Source of the DNA: Cylindrotheca closterium
Taxonomy: Eukaryota > Bacillariophyta > Bacillariophyceae > Bacillariales > Bacillariaceae
Assembly (NCBI GenBank): GCA_933822405.4
Contig: CAKOGP040001112.1
Coordinates: 186,001-250,000, forward strand
Direction: 5' to 3'
DNA: 64,000 nt
Below, one piece after another: positions 8,948-18,888 of the stretch. The notes under the pieces are model-generated. The model ran no database searches. It was not told the DNA's origin and saw nothing but the letters and a program-made list of their open reading frames with translations. Both the position numbers and the translations under genes were made by a program. Each line of letters opens with the position of its first letter. Within the stretch, counting starts at the first letter, position 1.

Positions 8948-10465
8948 TCAGAGGACAGTCACCTTTTTGATGCCGACACGCTGTTCCAACCAAAGACCAT
9001 TGCGAGTAGGAGAAGCCTCTAAGCGATGGATCGTTTCAAAGCCTGAAACAACCTTGGCAAAGCAAGGGTATCCTGCATGGATCTCTGAATTGTCTTCCGT
9101 GTTGATGTAAAAAGAAGGAGAACCATCGGCAGCAAAACCAACAGTGTACTGTTTATGAGGATAGTCTGCCGAATACTCGCGGAAGGCAACGCTTTCCAGT
9201 CCTTTGTCCAAGAACTCTTGTGCCTTGATTGATGGAGGTGTTCCATCATAGGGCAATGGCGCTGCTTTCAATACGTGCATGGCATTCAAAATGAAGGAGC
9301 AACCGTCCAAAAGTCCAGCCGAAGCCATTTCCAAGAAAGTGTAGACTGAGTGTGGCATGAGATCAATGGGGGCCATTTCAATGACAAAGACGGTTGGCTC
9401 TATGTTGGCATGACTGCTCCCCACACCTTGTGCAAAGTCTTGGTCGTCTGGAAAGGCAAGTTCAATGCGAACGCGTTTCGTTACGGCACCATAGGTGGAA
9501 ATAGCATCCGCTTTGCTCGTCTCTTTTACGATTTCCTTCAAGTGCTCCGATTGATATTGAGAACGTTTCAAGGAACGTTGCACAGTAATCATCTCGCGCA
9601 TTCGTTCCGGATCAGCCAAGGCTTTGGTCCAAGCTTCGGAAGAAGAGGGATCCTCCAGACCAGTCGCGGGAGCATCAATTTCATCCAACGACGCCAGCTC
9701 GAGTTCCATCAACTCCACGTCCTTCTGGGCAATTTTGAGTTGAAGGCCAAGCTTTTGAGTGTAAGCAAGAAGCTCTCGCGAGTTCTTTAGGTTCTCGGCC
9801 AGAGTGCACCGAGAAAAGTAGTAATAGATAACGGAAATAGCGCAAAAGATCAAAACTGCAACGGAAAATGCAGATCGTTCTCGTTGCGGATTGGCGTGAA
9901 AGACCTTGCGTGGAGTTTCCTCCTCCAATCCACTGTCTTCTTCTTCTAGAATCTGATCAAGGCCGCAAGTGTTTGCGGAAGTGGGTGGACTGCTGTCGCT
10001 CGAAGATGAGCAATCAGATTCTATCCAAGTGGGCAAGCTGACATCTGCAGAATCGCTCCATCTGCGGAGAACGTCGTCCTTGTTGGCAAGCTTTTTGCGA
10101 AAAGGATGAGGAGAGAAATAAGTGGGTGAAGAAGAGCCGATAGAAGTCTCCGACTCTTCCATTTCTGGAACTTCGTGCAACGGCAAGTTTTCAATGATCG
10201 AGTGAACCGAGTCGGAAGAACTTGCGTTACTGCTATCGCTGCTTCTATTACTGCTGGGACACCAGTCAAACTGATGTTCTTGACTGCTGTGCGTGGAGCT
10301 TTTGTCTAATGTAAGACTACAAGAGCTTTCGTTGCTAGTGAAAGAATCCTCTGAGCAGTGCCTCATGAGAGGAATATCGTTACTGCTGTTACTGGGAGGA
10401 ATCTCTTGGACCCAAGAAGGCAACTTCTTCTCGAGGTCTTCCGTTGACAGACTGTTCCGAGACAT
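8948..10465 (-). CDS. Membrane-anchored cyclophilin-like protein
   Basis: 505 residues from the Met at 10465 (MSRNSLSTEDLEKK); the open frame extends upstream, but that part looks like untranslated leader. Residues 1 to about 190 are Ser-rich and disordered. A single membrane helix follows (AFSVAVLIFCAISVIYYYF, about 203-221), then a coiled-coil linker. The C-terminal 180 residues resemble a cyclophilin-type peptidyl-prolyl isomerase fold (MAPIDLMPHSVYTFLEMASAGLLDGCSF, split over two strands, then GYPCFAKVVSGFETIHRL). The usual catalytic strand FHRVI is replaced by CSFILNAMHVL, and GSQFFI by SPSFYIN, so isomerase activity is doubtful. Diatoms and relatives have many such divergent cyclophilins. 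It may act in the secretory pathway. Confidence 0.75.
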   Translation of the reverse strand: MSRNSLSTEDLEKKLPSWVQEIPPSNSSNDIPLMRHCSEDSFTSNESSCSLTLDKSSTHSSQEHQFDWCPSSNRSSDSSNASSSDSVHSIIENLPLHEVPEMEESETSIGSSSPTYFSPHPFRKKLANKDDVLRRWSDSADVSLPTWIESDCSSSSDSSPPTSANTCGLDQILEEEDSGLEEETPRKVFHANPQRERSAFSVAVLIFCAISVIYYYFSRCTLAENLKNSRELLAYTQKLGLQLKIAQKDVELMELELASLDEIDAPATGLEDPSSSEAWTKALADPERMREMITVQRSLKRSQYQSEHLKEIVKETSKADAISTYGAVTKRVRIELAFPDDQDFAQGVGSSHANIEPTVFVIEMAPIDLMPHSVYTFLEMASAGLLDGCSFILNAMHVLKAAPLPYDGTPPSIKAQEFLDKGLESVAFREYSADYPHKQYTVGFAADGSPSFYINTEDNSEIHAGYPCFAKVVSGFETIHRLEASPTRNGLWLEQRVGIKKVTVL

Positions 10466-11745
10466 GTTTGTTGTGTGGTTTGCTTGTTTCTTTGTGGCTA
10501 CCAAGTGTCGTGGTTTGCTCACAGTTTGAAATGATGTGTGTGCCGCAAGTTGAAAGTGAGTTGCGACGAAACGTTTTGCCTCTCGATGCGCCCTTTTTTC
10601 GCTTGTAACAGTTCGTTGGTTTCGTTTCGTGTCGCAACCCGTCCAACCTTTGCCTCGTAACGTGACAAAATCTGTGACCCGACCGGCGCTTCTACGGCCC
10701 CAAGTACCATTCACCAAGTAGAATTGATTTTTGGGCAAACATTGCACAGCAATTTAGTGCATTGCGGAAAGGGTTCACCCAACAGACACTTTGCCAGTAC
10801 CTTTTGCTCAGTTTGGTGGATTTTCTGGGCAATTTTGAGAGACGAATGACCCAAGGTTCACGTGGGATTAGCGACCCATTGTGATGTGTAGAGGGGATTG
10901 AAAAAGTGGCTGGTGGCTTTGAATTCTCTCAAACTAATTAGATAAAAGTACCTGGAAGGTGGTGGTGAAGAAGGTGGTCTTTGGACAACTTCTAATTCTT
11001 GCTACATCGATGGTGAATCAAGCATATTAGAAGGGGGAAATGGTGCATTTATTTTGTGGGGGACCAACAGAGGGGAAGCGAGACGCATTCGACAAAAGAA
11101 ACCGCTAGACGCGATTTCAGTACAATTGGTGTAGAATCCTACGAAATAGCCACATTATCAGAATGGGGGGGTTGTTAGATTAGGAGGAAGGTTTTGTCGC
11201 GTGAACCTAAAACTGCTCAAGTGAACCTAAATTGGCACGACGAAAGATTGCATGACGAAGGTTCCTCCGGAAAGGCAATAATGTTACCGAACGGAAGTTT
11301 AATGTTTCCATTCAGGGGACCTTGAGTCATTCCCATGACAGATATTTCCACTGAATTAAACCAAGACCACTAAGTAGTTATTTTCGGGGAAAGACCAAAG
11401 CACTTTCCATTCGAAGAATGAAGGTCACAACGAATTGTCAATGATATTCAAAACTCCGAAGAGGAGCCATCAATTCTTTCAGTTCGGACGAGTCAGAGAT
11501 CCGAGTCGATTCGACACCCCCCAAGCAAAAGGCTCGGTAATCTCCTCGGCCCATTCCGTTGCCAGCAAAGTACAGTAGATGACTTGTTCTATTCTGACAG
11601 GGAATCTGGTTCTCCAATGGCTTGTTCTTCCTCCTCTTCTTCCTCGTAAGGAGCTCATGTATAAAATGTTCTATGCATTGGTCTGGGGAAGGTGCGGTGG
11701 GAAAAAGCGGACCTTGCCTTCTATGTCTGATTAGTTCTGGTTTGC
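10466..11745. other. Intergenic (1,280 bp)
   Basis: I see no gene, repeat array or RNA in this stretch. The first 280 bp are open on the minus strand but precede the likely start of the cyclophilin-like gene and are probably its 5' leader. Confidence 0.45.
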
Positions 11746-12344
11746 TTGGGCCTCATGACCTTGTTGATTTATAAGAAGCAAGAAGTCGATCTGTACTATC
11801 AGTATCACGTGGTAGCTATTGCCGCCGAAGACGATATTCCCTCGGAAGACACTCGGCTTCCAACCATATCTATTGGCAATCTGAATCCCGTCTCCTTTCG
11901 ACTGTATTTTTTACAATGGCACATCGCTCATCTGGGATCCGAACTACCACATGTTTACAAAGGAAATGCAGATTTTACAACCGAGCTTTTGCTCAAGTAT
12001 GGACACGAGATGCCCTCGTTTTTAACTTGGCACTATCGTATTATCATGACTCCCAATATGCTGAAGCGAACTGGAAGCGGTTCTTTTCCACCGAGTACGG
12101 CTTCTGTTATATATGTCTGGAGCCTCCTGTGGTCATTGCCACGGGTGGGGCAGATTTGGCAGCCTTTCGGATACTGGCGAAAATTCCTGCGGACGACGCC
12201 CACCCCGATGTCAATTCCTTGGGACTTGTTGTGGCGGCCAATGAAATGAATGAGCTCCCTGAATTGTCGAATGCCGTTATGTGCATCACCGGTCTTAGTT
12301 GCGTCGACGGGGAAAAGAAGCCCATCCATACACGGATTGGGTAG
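11746..12344 (+). pseudogene. Possible decayed gene with a frameshift
   Basis: Two overlapping frames each read like real protein over part of their length. The first (to about 12000) contains ISIGNLNPVSFRLYFLQWHIAH. The second (about 12000-12344) contains ALSYYHDSQYAEANWKRFF and PPVVIATGGADLAAFRIL. Switching frame near 12000-12010 would give one continuous protein-like sequence. No intron with good splice sites was obvious, and the family is not recognised. It could also be two chance ORFs. Confidence 0.28.
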
Positions 12345-13067
12345 GCCGCATAGTCATTGACGAAGATGTACCTCATCTCAGAACAAGCCAATTATTCTTC
12401 CCAAGTTTGTCAGGATCAATGTCTGGAAAAAACTGACCAACGAACACTGCAATTGTACTCCCAAATTCAGGTTGACCCACCGAACCCATTGTCGAAAAGC
12501 GTACAACGAAACGAAATACAATTGTTCCTAGACTCTTGAGCAACAGTTGTTTCCAGACAATTTTCTCAGTTGTGACCTTCATCCCTCCTGGACCAAGAAT
12601 ACCAATCCAGGTGCAGTCTCCTATTGGAAGTCCTTTGCTCGAGCGAGCAAACATGTTTTCTCGGCTGCTTATCGCATGTGTCGTTAGGGGGCTGGATCAC
12701 CCCCTTCAAACGAATCCCATAGCTAAACTAGTATCTGTTGGAGACTGATTATTGTGGCGGCAACTGAATAATATATTTCTGAGTAGCATGTATCAGGATG
12801 TAGTTAGGGTTAATCACCTTGCAGACGATAGTTAGTAAGGGATTGATTTGTGTGCGACATCATGTGGTCTAGCAGCTTACTCTTCCTTCGGTACTATCTA
12901 CATGTTGAAAGTGCGTGGCTTGACAAAGACCATTAGAAACGGCTTGTTTGCCCCATACTTTGCCCTGTCGGTTTGAGATCTCCATGGGCCTACCAGTATC
13001 TAGACACCTACAATCCATGAACATCCAGTTCCCCGCTGCCAGATTCCCCATTTGACTCTGGCAGTCC
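12345..13067. other. Intergenic (723 bp)
   Basis: Only short ORFs on both strands, none with recognisable protein features. No repeats seen. Confidence 0.4.
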
Positions 13068-14261
13068 TCAGTTGGCAACTTCGACCTCTTCATTGGAAGG
13101 CTGTTGAGTCAGCATCTTGAAGGGAGAAAGAACAATTACGATGATTGGCTTGACAACCCCCTCTGCTTTCCCAGCAGCCCCCAACATTATACCGGCAACT
13201 GTTTTGATGGCAGGATTCAAAATGCCAGAATCCAAGTTTTGGAGCTGAGGTTCAATCAGGTTAGAGTCCAAATCTTGAAGGTTGGTTCCAGCCACTTGGA
13301 GCGCTTTACCAGCCACACATTCTGCAATACCCATCAAGGGAGAGAACACTGGCACACTCTTACCCCAGGCCCAGACTCCCTTTGCCCCCTTGTAAACGTT
13401 TGCCGCAGCATCTGGATTTGACTCTGCGCTTGTCGTAGTTGATGTGACTTCCTCTGTTGGTGGGGGCATTAATGGAGATGGCGCTTCTGTTTCAGCTAAA
13501 GATCTCTCCCAAAAGTCATTTTTTGTTTCGCCCAATTCTCTTTCTGAGTCTGGATCACTCGGAGAAATTACAGGAGTTTTTGTGGCTTCCACTATTGTTG
13601 AAGGCATCTTGGCTTCAATAGTCATAGGAGGCGCCTTGGCTTCGATCATTGTAGGAGACATTTTCTTGTTACTTTCTTCTCTATTCAAATGTGTTTCTGA
13701 CGGTACATCACTCAAAGCAATTACAGGAGTTGGTGGTTCTGATTTTGTGGCTTCGATACTTGTGGGAGGCATCTTCGCTTCAATTATCAGAGGAGACGCC
13801 TTAGGTTCGATGGCTGGAGAAGACATTTCCATGTTGTTTTCTTCTTCGTCCAGTTCTGTTTCTGAGCCTGCTTCATTCGGAGCAATTACAGGAGTTGGTG
13901 TTGCTGCTGGCTCTGTGGCCTCGATCGTTGCGGAAGGCATCTCGGTTTCGATAGTCAAAGAAGGAGGCGCCTTGGATTCGACGGTTATAGGAGACATCTT
14001 CCTGTCATTTTCTTCTTCCTCTATTTCGGGTATCGAGAATCTTTGAGCTCTGGCAGAGATCGTGTCTTCGTCAAAAGCTACGAGATCTTCTACATTTTCA
14101 ACAGTAGACATGAAATCATCTGTCGCAGTCGTATTCAATGAAGTGGTAGACGAACCCCCAACTGATGAGCGGGACAAGAATAAAGATTCTCCGCTGGAGG
14201 ACGTAAACATTGGAGACGCGAACGCAAAGGCAGCATCTTCGTCGGTAGACTGGTGGTTCAT
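13068..14261 (-). CDS. Repeat protein with hydrophobic C-terminal segment; possible lipid-droplet-type protein
   Basis: 397 residues from the Met at 14261. The N-terminal 85 residues are Ser/Thr-rich. Residues about 90-255 consist of three degenerate copies of a roughly 55-residue unit built around KMSP...IEAKMP...IEATK...TPVIAPSD...SETEL, followed by Asp/Glu. The last 110 residues are different. They contain VWAWGKSVPVFSPLMGI, then two short amphipathic helices (LQDLDSNLIEPQLQNLDSGI), then a hydrophobic stretch (TVAGIMLGAAGKAEGVVKPI). This alternation resembles perilipin-like or stramenopile lipid-droplet surface proteins, but I could not compare sequences, so the assignment is a guess. No signal peptide. 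Confidence 0.6.
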   Translation of the reverse strand: MNHQSTDEDAAFAFASPMFTSSSGESLFLSRSSVGGSSTTSLNTTATDDFMSTVENVEDLVAFDEDTISARAQRFSIPEIEEEENDRKMSPITVESKAPPSLTIETEMPSATIEATEPAATPTPVIAPNEAGSETELDEEENNMEMSSPAIEPKASPLIIEAKMPPTSIEATKSEPPTPVIALSDVPSETHLNREESNKKMSPTMIEAKAPPMTIEAKMPSTIVEATKTPVISPSDPDSERELGETKNDFWERSLAETEAPSPLMPPPTEEVTSTTTSAESNPDAAANVYKGAKGVWAWGKSVPVFSPLMGIAECVAGKALQVAGTNLQDLDSNLIEPQLQNLDSGILNPAIKTVAGIMLGAAGKAEGVVKPIIVIVLSPFKMLTQQPSNEEVEVAN

Positions 14262-15000
14262 GGTGTTCAAGGATGTTGCCAAATGGTTCTCTCTCTGCGA
14301 TTGTTCTCAAGATTTTTACAAAAAGCACGGTGCGTCATCAAAATACGACTCATTCGATTGGTATTCATCGCATCCGCTAGTTGTTCGTTGGGTTAGTATT
14401 GACATAAAGAGTAGGATGCTCCGTCTACAAAGTAAAAGAAACTGAACTCGATATTGCGTTAATTGCTATATACATCGCTGTTATACCTATAATTTCTTGG
14501 TGTTTGGCTTGATATCACCAATAATCGATGACGAGTTAATCGATCGATCAATGAACAATAGTATGAAGGTACCAAATCAGCATTCGGCTCTGACAATTTG
14601 CTGGTTGGCATTAAGTCGGCCGTGGTGAACAATTGGACAAGGACAATTTTCCATGATTTACTTCCAATCATCCCATTCATCATGTTTCTCCATCGAAACA
14701 CATTTTCTGCCAACAGCCCTTGATCATATCTTTCAGAACAACGGGGAATTCCCGTTAGGATCTTCGAACTAAATGTTTCTCCCAAGAAGAGTTTCTCCAT
14801 CAAAATACATTTTCTGCCAACACGACCCGCGCTTGAATCTTGCAGAACAACGGGGAATTCCCGTTAGGATTTTCGAAAGTACTCCTGGAAGATTTTTGGG
14901 AATAGGCAATCCACAATCCAATTTGGCTTTGTGGGTGTTTCTTCTCACAAATTATCGAATCCAACAAAGCAAAAACCACAAATCAAAGCCACAACATACA
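14262..15000. other. Intergenic, divergent promoters (739 bp)
   Basis: No supported gene. The region contains an imperfect direct duplication at 14687-14876, described separately. Confidence 0.45.
14687..14876. repeat. Imperfect tandem duplication of about 85 bp
   Basis: 14687-14768 and 14790-14876 share gtttctccatc, acattttctgccaaca and a final block aacggggaattcccgttagg. The last block itself contains the inverted repeat aacgggaattcccgtt-like sequence centred on GAATTC. It lies about 130 bp upstream of the oxidoreductase gene. Confidence 0.75.
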
Positions 15001-16065
15001 ATGAACATGAAAGCAATCTCCTTCGTTGACACCAAACCTCAAGTTGTTGAGACTGGCAAGCCGTAAGTTGCATTGAGCTTTGTTCTCGTGCCATCGTTCT
15101 TGTCACTTGACATCATTGGCATCTCACAGCCTTGTTGACACTTTGTAAACAGAACTCTAAAAGAAGATGAAGTCTTGGTCATGGTCCACTACAGTGCCCT
15201 CGATACCGCTCTGGATCCAGTTATCAAAAAGACATTTGTTGGTGGAATGCTCCACAAACAAACTGATCCCTTGTTTTGCGGCTGGCATTTCAGCGGAGTC
15301 GTAGAGGCAGTCGGCGCCAACGTAGGCGACTTTGAGACTGGGATGCAAGTCTTTGGTAATCTTCCGTATGCTTCAAGTACAACACAAGGTAGTCTTTCGG
15401 AATACATCACTGTCAAGTCTGATGCTTTGGCAGTCAAGCCCTCGACCATGAGCATGGATTTGGCCGCTGCTGCTACTACTGAACCACTCACAGCCCTTCA
15501 GTCCTTGAGAGATATTGGAAAACTGCCAAAAGGTGGTCATGTATTGATCAACGGAGCTGGTGGCCAAGTTGGGTCTTGTGCCGTTCAGATTGCCAAAGCC
15601 CTGGGAAGTGAAGTGACTGCTATCGTCAGTACCAAGGATGTCGCAAAGGTGACCAACCTCGGAGCCACTACTGTCATCGATCGCAAAAAGACCCCAAACG
15701 TAATGGGGCAACTCAAGGCCGAGCAATTCGATGTAATTTTCGATACTCCCGGCAAATTATCCGCTCGCAAAATTACAAAGTACCTCAAGCGCAAGGGAGT
15801 CTACGTCAATCCTTCCCCAGATGATATGTTGGATTTCCTATTGGGCAAGTTGTTTACCCTCTTTTCTTCCAAGAGTGTAAAGATGGTCATGGTGGAATCC
15901 AAAAAAGCCGATCTCGAACAAATTGGAGAATGGACCTCCAATTCAAACCTCAAAATTGATATTGATTCGGTTCACGACGTTCGGGATTGCGCCTCGGCCA
16001 TTCACCGTCAAAATGACTCGTCCAAGAATGGTCGCGTCGTCATCAAGGTGAAAGGTGGCTTCTAG
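15001..16065 (+). CDS. MDR-family NAD(P)H:quinone oxidoreductase-like protein
   Basis: Exons 15001-15062 and 15153-16065 (intron GTAAGT...ACAG, 90 bp; codon CC|A split across it), 324 residues. The short first exon encodes MNMKAISFVDTKPQVVETGKP, the usual N-terminus of the family. The GroES-like domain has YSALDTALD and FCGWHFSGVVEAVGANV. The Rossmann domain has the NAD(P) motif NGAGGQVGSCAVQIAKALG (about residues 190-208 by codon count in this reading). There are no structural-zinc cysteines, which places it with zinc-independent quinone/enone reductases such as the QOR and 2-methylene-furan-3-one reductase types. The substrate is unknown. No targeting peptide is evident. Part of its 3' end is duplicated just downstream. 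Confidence 0.87.
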
Positions 16066-16093
16066 TAAAAGAAGGAGGAAACAAACACCTTGC

Positions 16094-16190
16094 AATCACA
16101 TGTCGATTCCGTGTTCGACATTTAGGATTACGCCGCGGTCATTCGTTCTTGCAAGAATGGTCGCGTCGTAGTCAAAAAGTACAGACAGAA
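16094..16190 (+). repeat. Decayed duplicate of the 3' end of the oxidoreductase gene
   Basis: This stretch resembles 15965-16055 (ttcg-cacga/attcg...ggattgcgcctcggcc-like, then caagaatggtcgcgtcgt). It has several substitutions and small deletions. It is a short tandem duplication of the last 85-90 coding bases. Confidence 0.6.
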
Positions 16191-16253
16191 AGAGTGTAAA
16201 CTATAGACCAAAGATGCCAATGAAGGCAAAGATCCGAGTACGTTCCCAGTCAG

Positions 16254-17387
16254 TTAGTACACCTCTTTTGCTTCCCCTTCGGAATCGTCACTAGCTGCGT
16301 CAGAAGGTGCTTCGGGATCATCCTTGCCTCTTGTTTCTTCTTCTTCCTTGGTGACGTTCTTGTAGACAAGTTGATTTGGGTATTGAATCATCTTGATACT
16401 CTTGCCATTCACTCGCAAACCTTGCATTTCCCGAATGGCCGCGCGGGCCCAAGCGGCACTGGCAAAACGAACCACAAACATTAATGGAGCCCGTTTGCCA
16501 TCGTTGGTCCAAGCCTTCCATAGCATGACCGTTTTGCCTTCTGGCGCCAAGTCGTAACGACTGAGACGCAACCGAATGTCTTCGTCCCTCATTCCGGGTG
16601 GACAATTTTCAAAGCGCACCATGGTGTCATCGACAACAAACCCATTTTTATAGGCGTAATTTTCTTCCTGTTCACGGACTGGGTCGTAGTGGTGCTCGGA
16701 CACTTGCACCACTTTCCAAGACATGTGAAAGTGTTCTTGTTGAGCTCGTGACAAGAGAGCATTGGAAAATGATCGATTCGGAAATTTGATATACCATCCA
16801 TTCGGACGGCCAAAGGGAGAAATTACAACATGCGCTGCTTCCACTATCCGCGGACCGTCCTCTGTCAGCCAGGGATCCAACGAAAGAGTGGGCACCGAAG
16901 CTTCTTCGACTGGGTTCCAAGGAGCGTCCAAGTCGATAATTCCCCACCTTTCTGATTCTCTCAGTACATGTGTCTCGAACGCGTCGATGACTTCTTCTAC
17001 GGAACAAATGGGCAGGGTTCCATTTACGTGGATCCATTCACTCTTGCTCAAAATGTTTCCATCTGGGTCTAAATGTTCATGACAAGGAAGGACCTCATCT
17101 TTTAGGTTGAGCTTTGGAGTGGCAGCCTTGTCTTTGATATTGCGAGAATTAGAAGCAAAGTTTCTCCGTTGATGAATGTGAAAACCATCGGAAGATAGTG
17201 GTGTATGAAGGAACTTGTTTTCATGTTGTGTTCTTCTTCTCATGTTGTGGAACGAGGTTTTCGAATTGTGGGAGTTTTGATGAGCTGTTGATAACGAAAC
17301 TGTGGATAAAGCCGACATCCACTTTCTTCCGATTATTTTCCGACTTGCAATTGGTGCATTTCTGGATGATAGTAGCCGAGAAAACAT
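16254..17387 (-). CDS. RRM-like protein with mitochondrial-type presequence
   Basis: 377 residues, one exon. The N-terminus (MFSRLLSSRNAPIASRKIIG) is rich in Arg and Ser with no acidic residues, a typical mitochondrial presequence. The middle (about 100-250) is an unrecognised domain with NGWYIKFPNRSFSNALLSRA. The C-terminal part (about 255-345) looks like an RNA-recognition motif: VRFENCPPGMRDEDIRLRLS...APLMFVVRFASAAWARAAIREMQG. The tail is acidic. It probably binds RNA in the mitochondrion, but this is inference from presequence and fold pattern. A decayed copy of the whole gene lies at 21361-22110. Confidence 0.75.
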   Translation of the reverse strand: MFSRLLSSRNAPIASRKIIGRKWMSALSTVSLSTAHQNSHNSKTSFHNMRRRTQHENKFLHTPLSSDGFHIHQRRNFASNSRNIKDKAATPKLNLKDEVLPCHEHLDPDGNILSKSEWIHVNGTLPICSVEEVIDAFETHVLRESERWGIIDLDAPWNPVEEASVPTLSLDPWLTEDGPRIVEAAHVVISPFGRPNGWYIKFPNRSFSNALLSRAQQEHFHMSWKVVQVSEHHYDPVREQEENYAYKNGFVVDDTMVRFENCPPGMRDEDIRLRLSRYDLAPEGKTVMLWKAWTNDGKRAPLMFVVRFASAAWARAAIREMQGLRVNGKSIKMIQYPNQLVYKNVTKEEEETRGKDDPEAPSDAASDDSEGEAKEVY

Positions 17388-17636
17388 ACTTTTCTGTTGG
17401 TAGGGTTGTCAGTCTTGCGACTATTTACTTTTGAGATTTAGTTGAGATTTTCTGATTTCTGATTTCGATGGATCGCCAGTTTCACCTGGTCTGGACTTTG
17501 ACGGGTGAAGTCATGGAGGCACGGACAGACGTGGACGCCAGACAACGAAGAAAACATCAAAAGATAGAGGCTTCCCAACTTGTGGTGAAAATACAATCCG
17601 ACAACCATTCAAAGTTTCTTTAGCTGCTCCACCACC

Positions 17637-17644
17637 TACCGGTA
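17637..17644. promoter_or_regulatory. TACCGGTA palindrome
   Basis: Exact copy of the recurring palindrome, 54 bp upstream of the start codon at 17698, within a 310-bp divergent promoter region (17388-17697). Confidence 0.35.
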
Positions 17645-17697
17645 CGAGTACCCACACGATTGAAAGAAAATATCTATTTTCAAAACAGTTAGCCATC

Positions 17698-18207
17698 ATG
17701 AAGCTTGTTGCCTTCCTACTCTTGATACTGCCTCTAATTGTCAACTGCCTCGTGGCACCACAACGCATGAATCCTCCGGAAACCAAGATTCGAGAACAAC
17801 TGGATGCACTGAAGGTTGCTGATTTCGAACGCGCCTTTTCCTGTTATTCTGACGATAGCCAGGTTGTCCTTGGAGATGTGGAAAACTTTGCCGAAGTGGC
17901 CAGCCAATCTCCTTTTGAATTTCTGGTCGAACATGAAGACGCTCAGGTGGTGATGGTTTCCACCGTTATGGATCCCGATGTAGCAAGCTGTTTGGTCAAG
18001 GTGGTATTTGGAAAGAAATGGCGTAAAAAACGGCGCAATTGTGCGCCTTGTTTGTATTATACTTGGGAGTTGTCTCGGGACGATGAAGATTCTGAGTGGG
18101 AAATAGAGGCCTTCTTTCCAGACTTTGACGATGTGGACTTTGACGCAATTGAACTCATCGGTGTCGACGACGATGAAGAGGGGGAAATGTTTGGTTTTGA
18201 ATTTTGA
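17698..18207 (+). CDS. Secreted DUF4864-like (NTF2-fold type) protein
   Basis: 169 residues. An N-terminal signal peptide (MKLVAFLLLILPLIVNCLVA) is followed by IREQLDALKVADFERAFSCY and VENFAEVASQSPFEFLVEH. This pattern resembles DUF4864/SnoaL-like domains, which share the NTF2 alpha+beta fold. Next come VVMVSTVMDPDVASCLVKVVF and YYTWELSRD, then a very acidic tail. The family has no assigned biochemical role. The residue after the signal peptide is not a clear F/W, so plastid targeting is not supported; ER or secretion is more likely. Confidence 0.72.
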   Translation: MKLVAFLLLILPLIVNCLVAPQRMNPPETKIREQLDALKVADFERAFSCYSDDSQVVLGDVENFAEVASQSPFEFLVEHEDAQVVMVSTVMDPDVASCLVKVVFGKKWRKKRRNCAPCLYYTWELSRDDEDSEWEIEAFFPDFDDVDFDAIELIGVDDDEEGEMFGFEF

Positions 18208-18888
18208 TCTGGGTCGAGATGTGATGGTTTGTCCCCGCAGCAATATTGTCGACTATTGGAGGAACGATGAAGCGTAAGGCCCTTCGCAAGAAAAAGGAAT
18301 TGCAATCCACTGATGACTGGATTTTCAATTTGTCGCGATGCTTTTCTGTTTCAGATTGTTCATGGCTTCAGTCAAATGACGATATAATCCCCGAAGATGA
18401 AGCTGCCCAACGGCAAAAGGTCCACTGCACAAGGTTGGGGCCACAAATAGACTCAGGTTCCCCATTTGGAAAAAATGTCTTGCTTACTTCAAGAATGAGG
18501 AGAGAAAAATGTATGAATGACAGAGAGGCCTTTCAATATTTATCCTTTGCATTAGACGTAATCGAGGGAGGGTTAGCCGCTGGCTGGACTAGTCTGTGCA
18601 CTTAGCACGAAATTAAGTCATTTTTTATAAAGGAAATAACAAGAGGGATCAGCTTTTGTAGAGTCATGCAACACGTATCGGTGAGAGTCATTTGATGAAG
18701 TGATATCATGGATACTATGGAGCGGAATAAGTTGGAGGATGATGATACCCTGAACCCTGATTTTCAATTCGGACAAATGGGAAAAGGAGAAAAGGAAAAG
18801 AAAACGCACACATCACACAATCAAAACCAGCAATCTTGTCCTTCATGATACTACAGTAGTGTATGCTTTGAGCAAGTTAAAAATCATC
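18208..18888. other. Intergenic with one doubtful ORF (681 bp)
   Basis: Apart from the low-confidence ORF at 18267-18605, I see nothing recognisable. The last 80 bp before 18889 are the probable promoter and leader of the GST-like gene. Confidence 0.4.
18267..18605 (+). CDS. Doubtful small ORF, unknown
   Basis: 112 residues from the ATG at 18267 (MKRKALRKKKELQSTDDWIF). The N-terminus is basic and the rest is unremarkable. It starts only 60 bp after the preceding stop and on the same strand, where the 3' UTR of the DUF4864-like gene would be expected. No family recognised; it may be a chance ORF. Confidence 0.2.
   Translation: MKRKALRKKKELQSTDDWIFNLSRCFSVSDCSWLQSNDDIIPEDEAAQRQKVHCTRLGPQIDSGSPFGKNVLLTSRMRREKCMNDREAFQYLSFALDVIEGGLAAGWTSLCT

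Noticed and set aside
9350..9790. 146-codon plus-strand ORF
   Set aside because: Lies fully antisense to the cyclophilin-like coding region and shows no protein family features.
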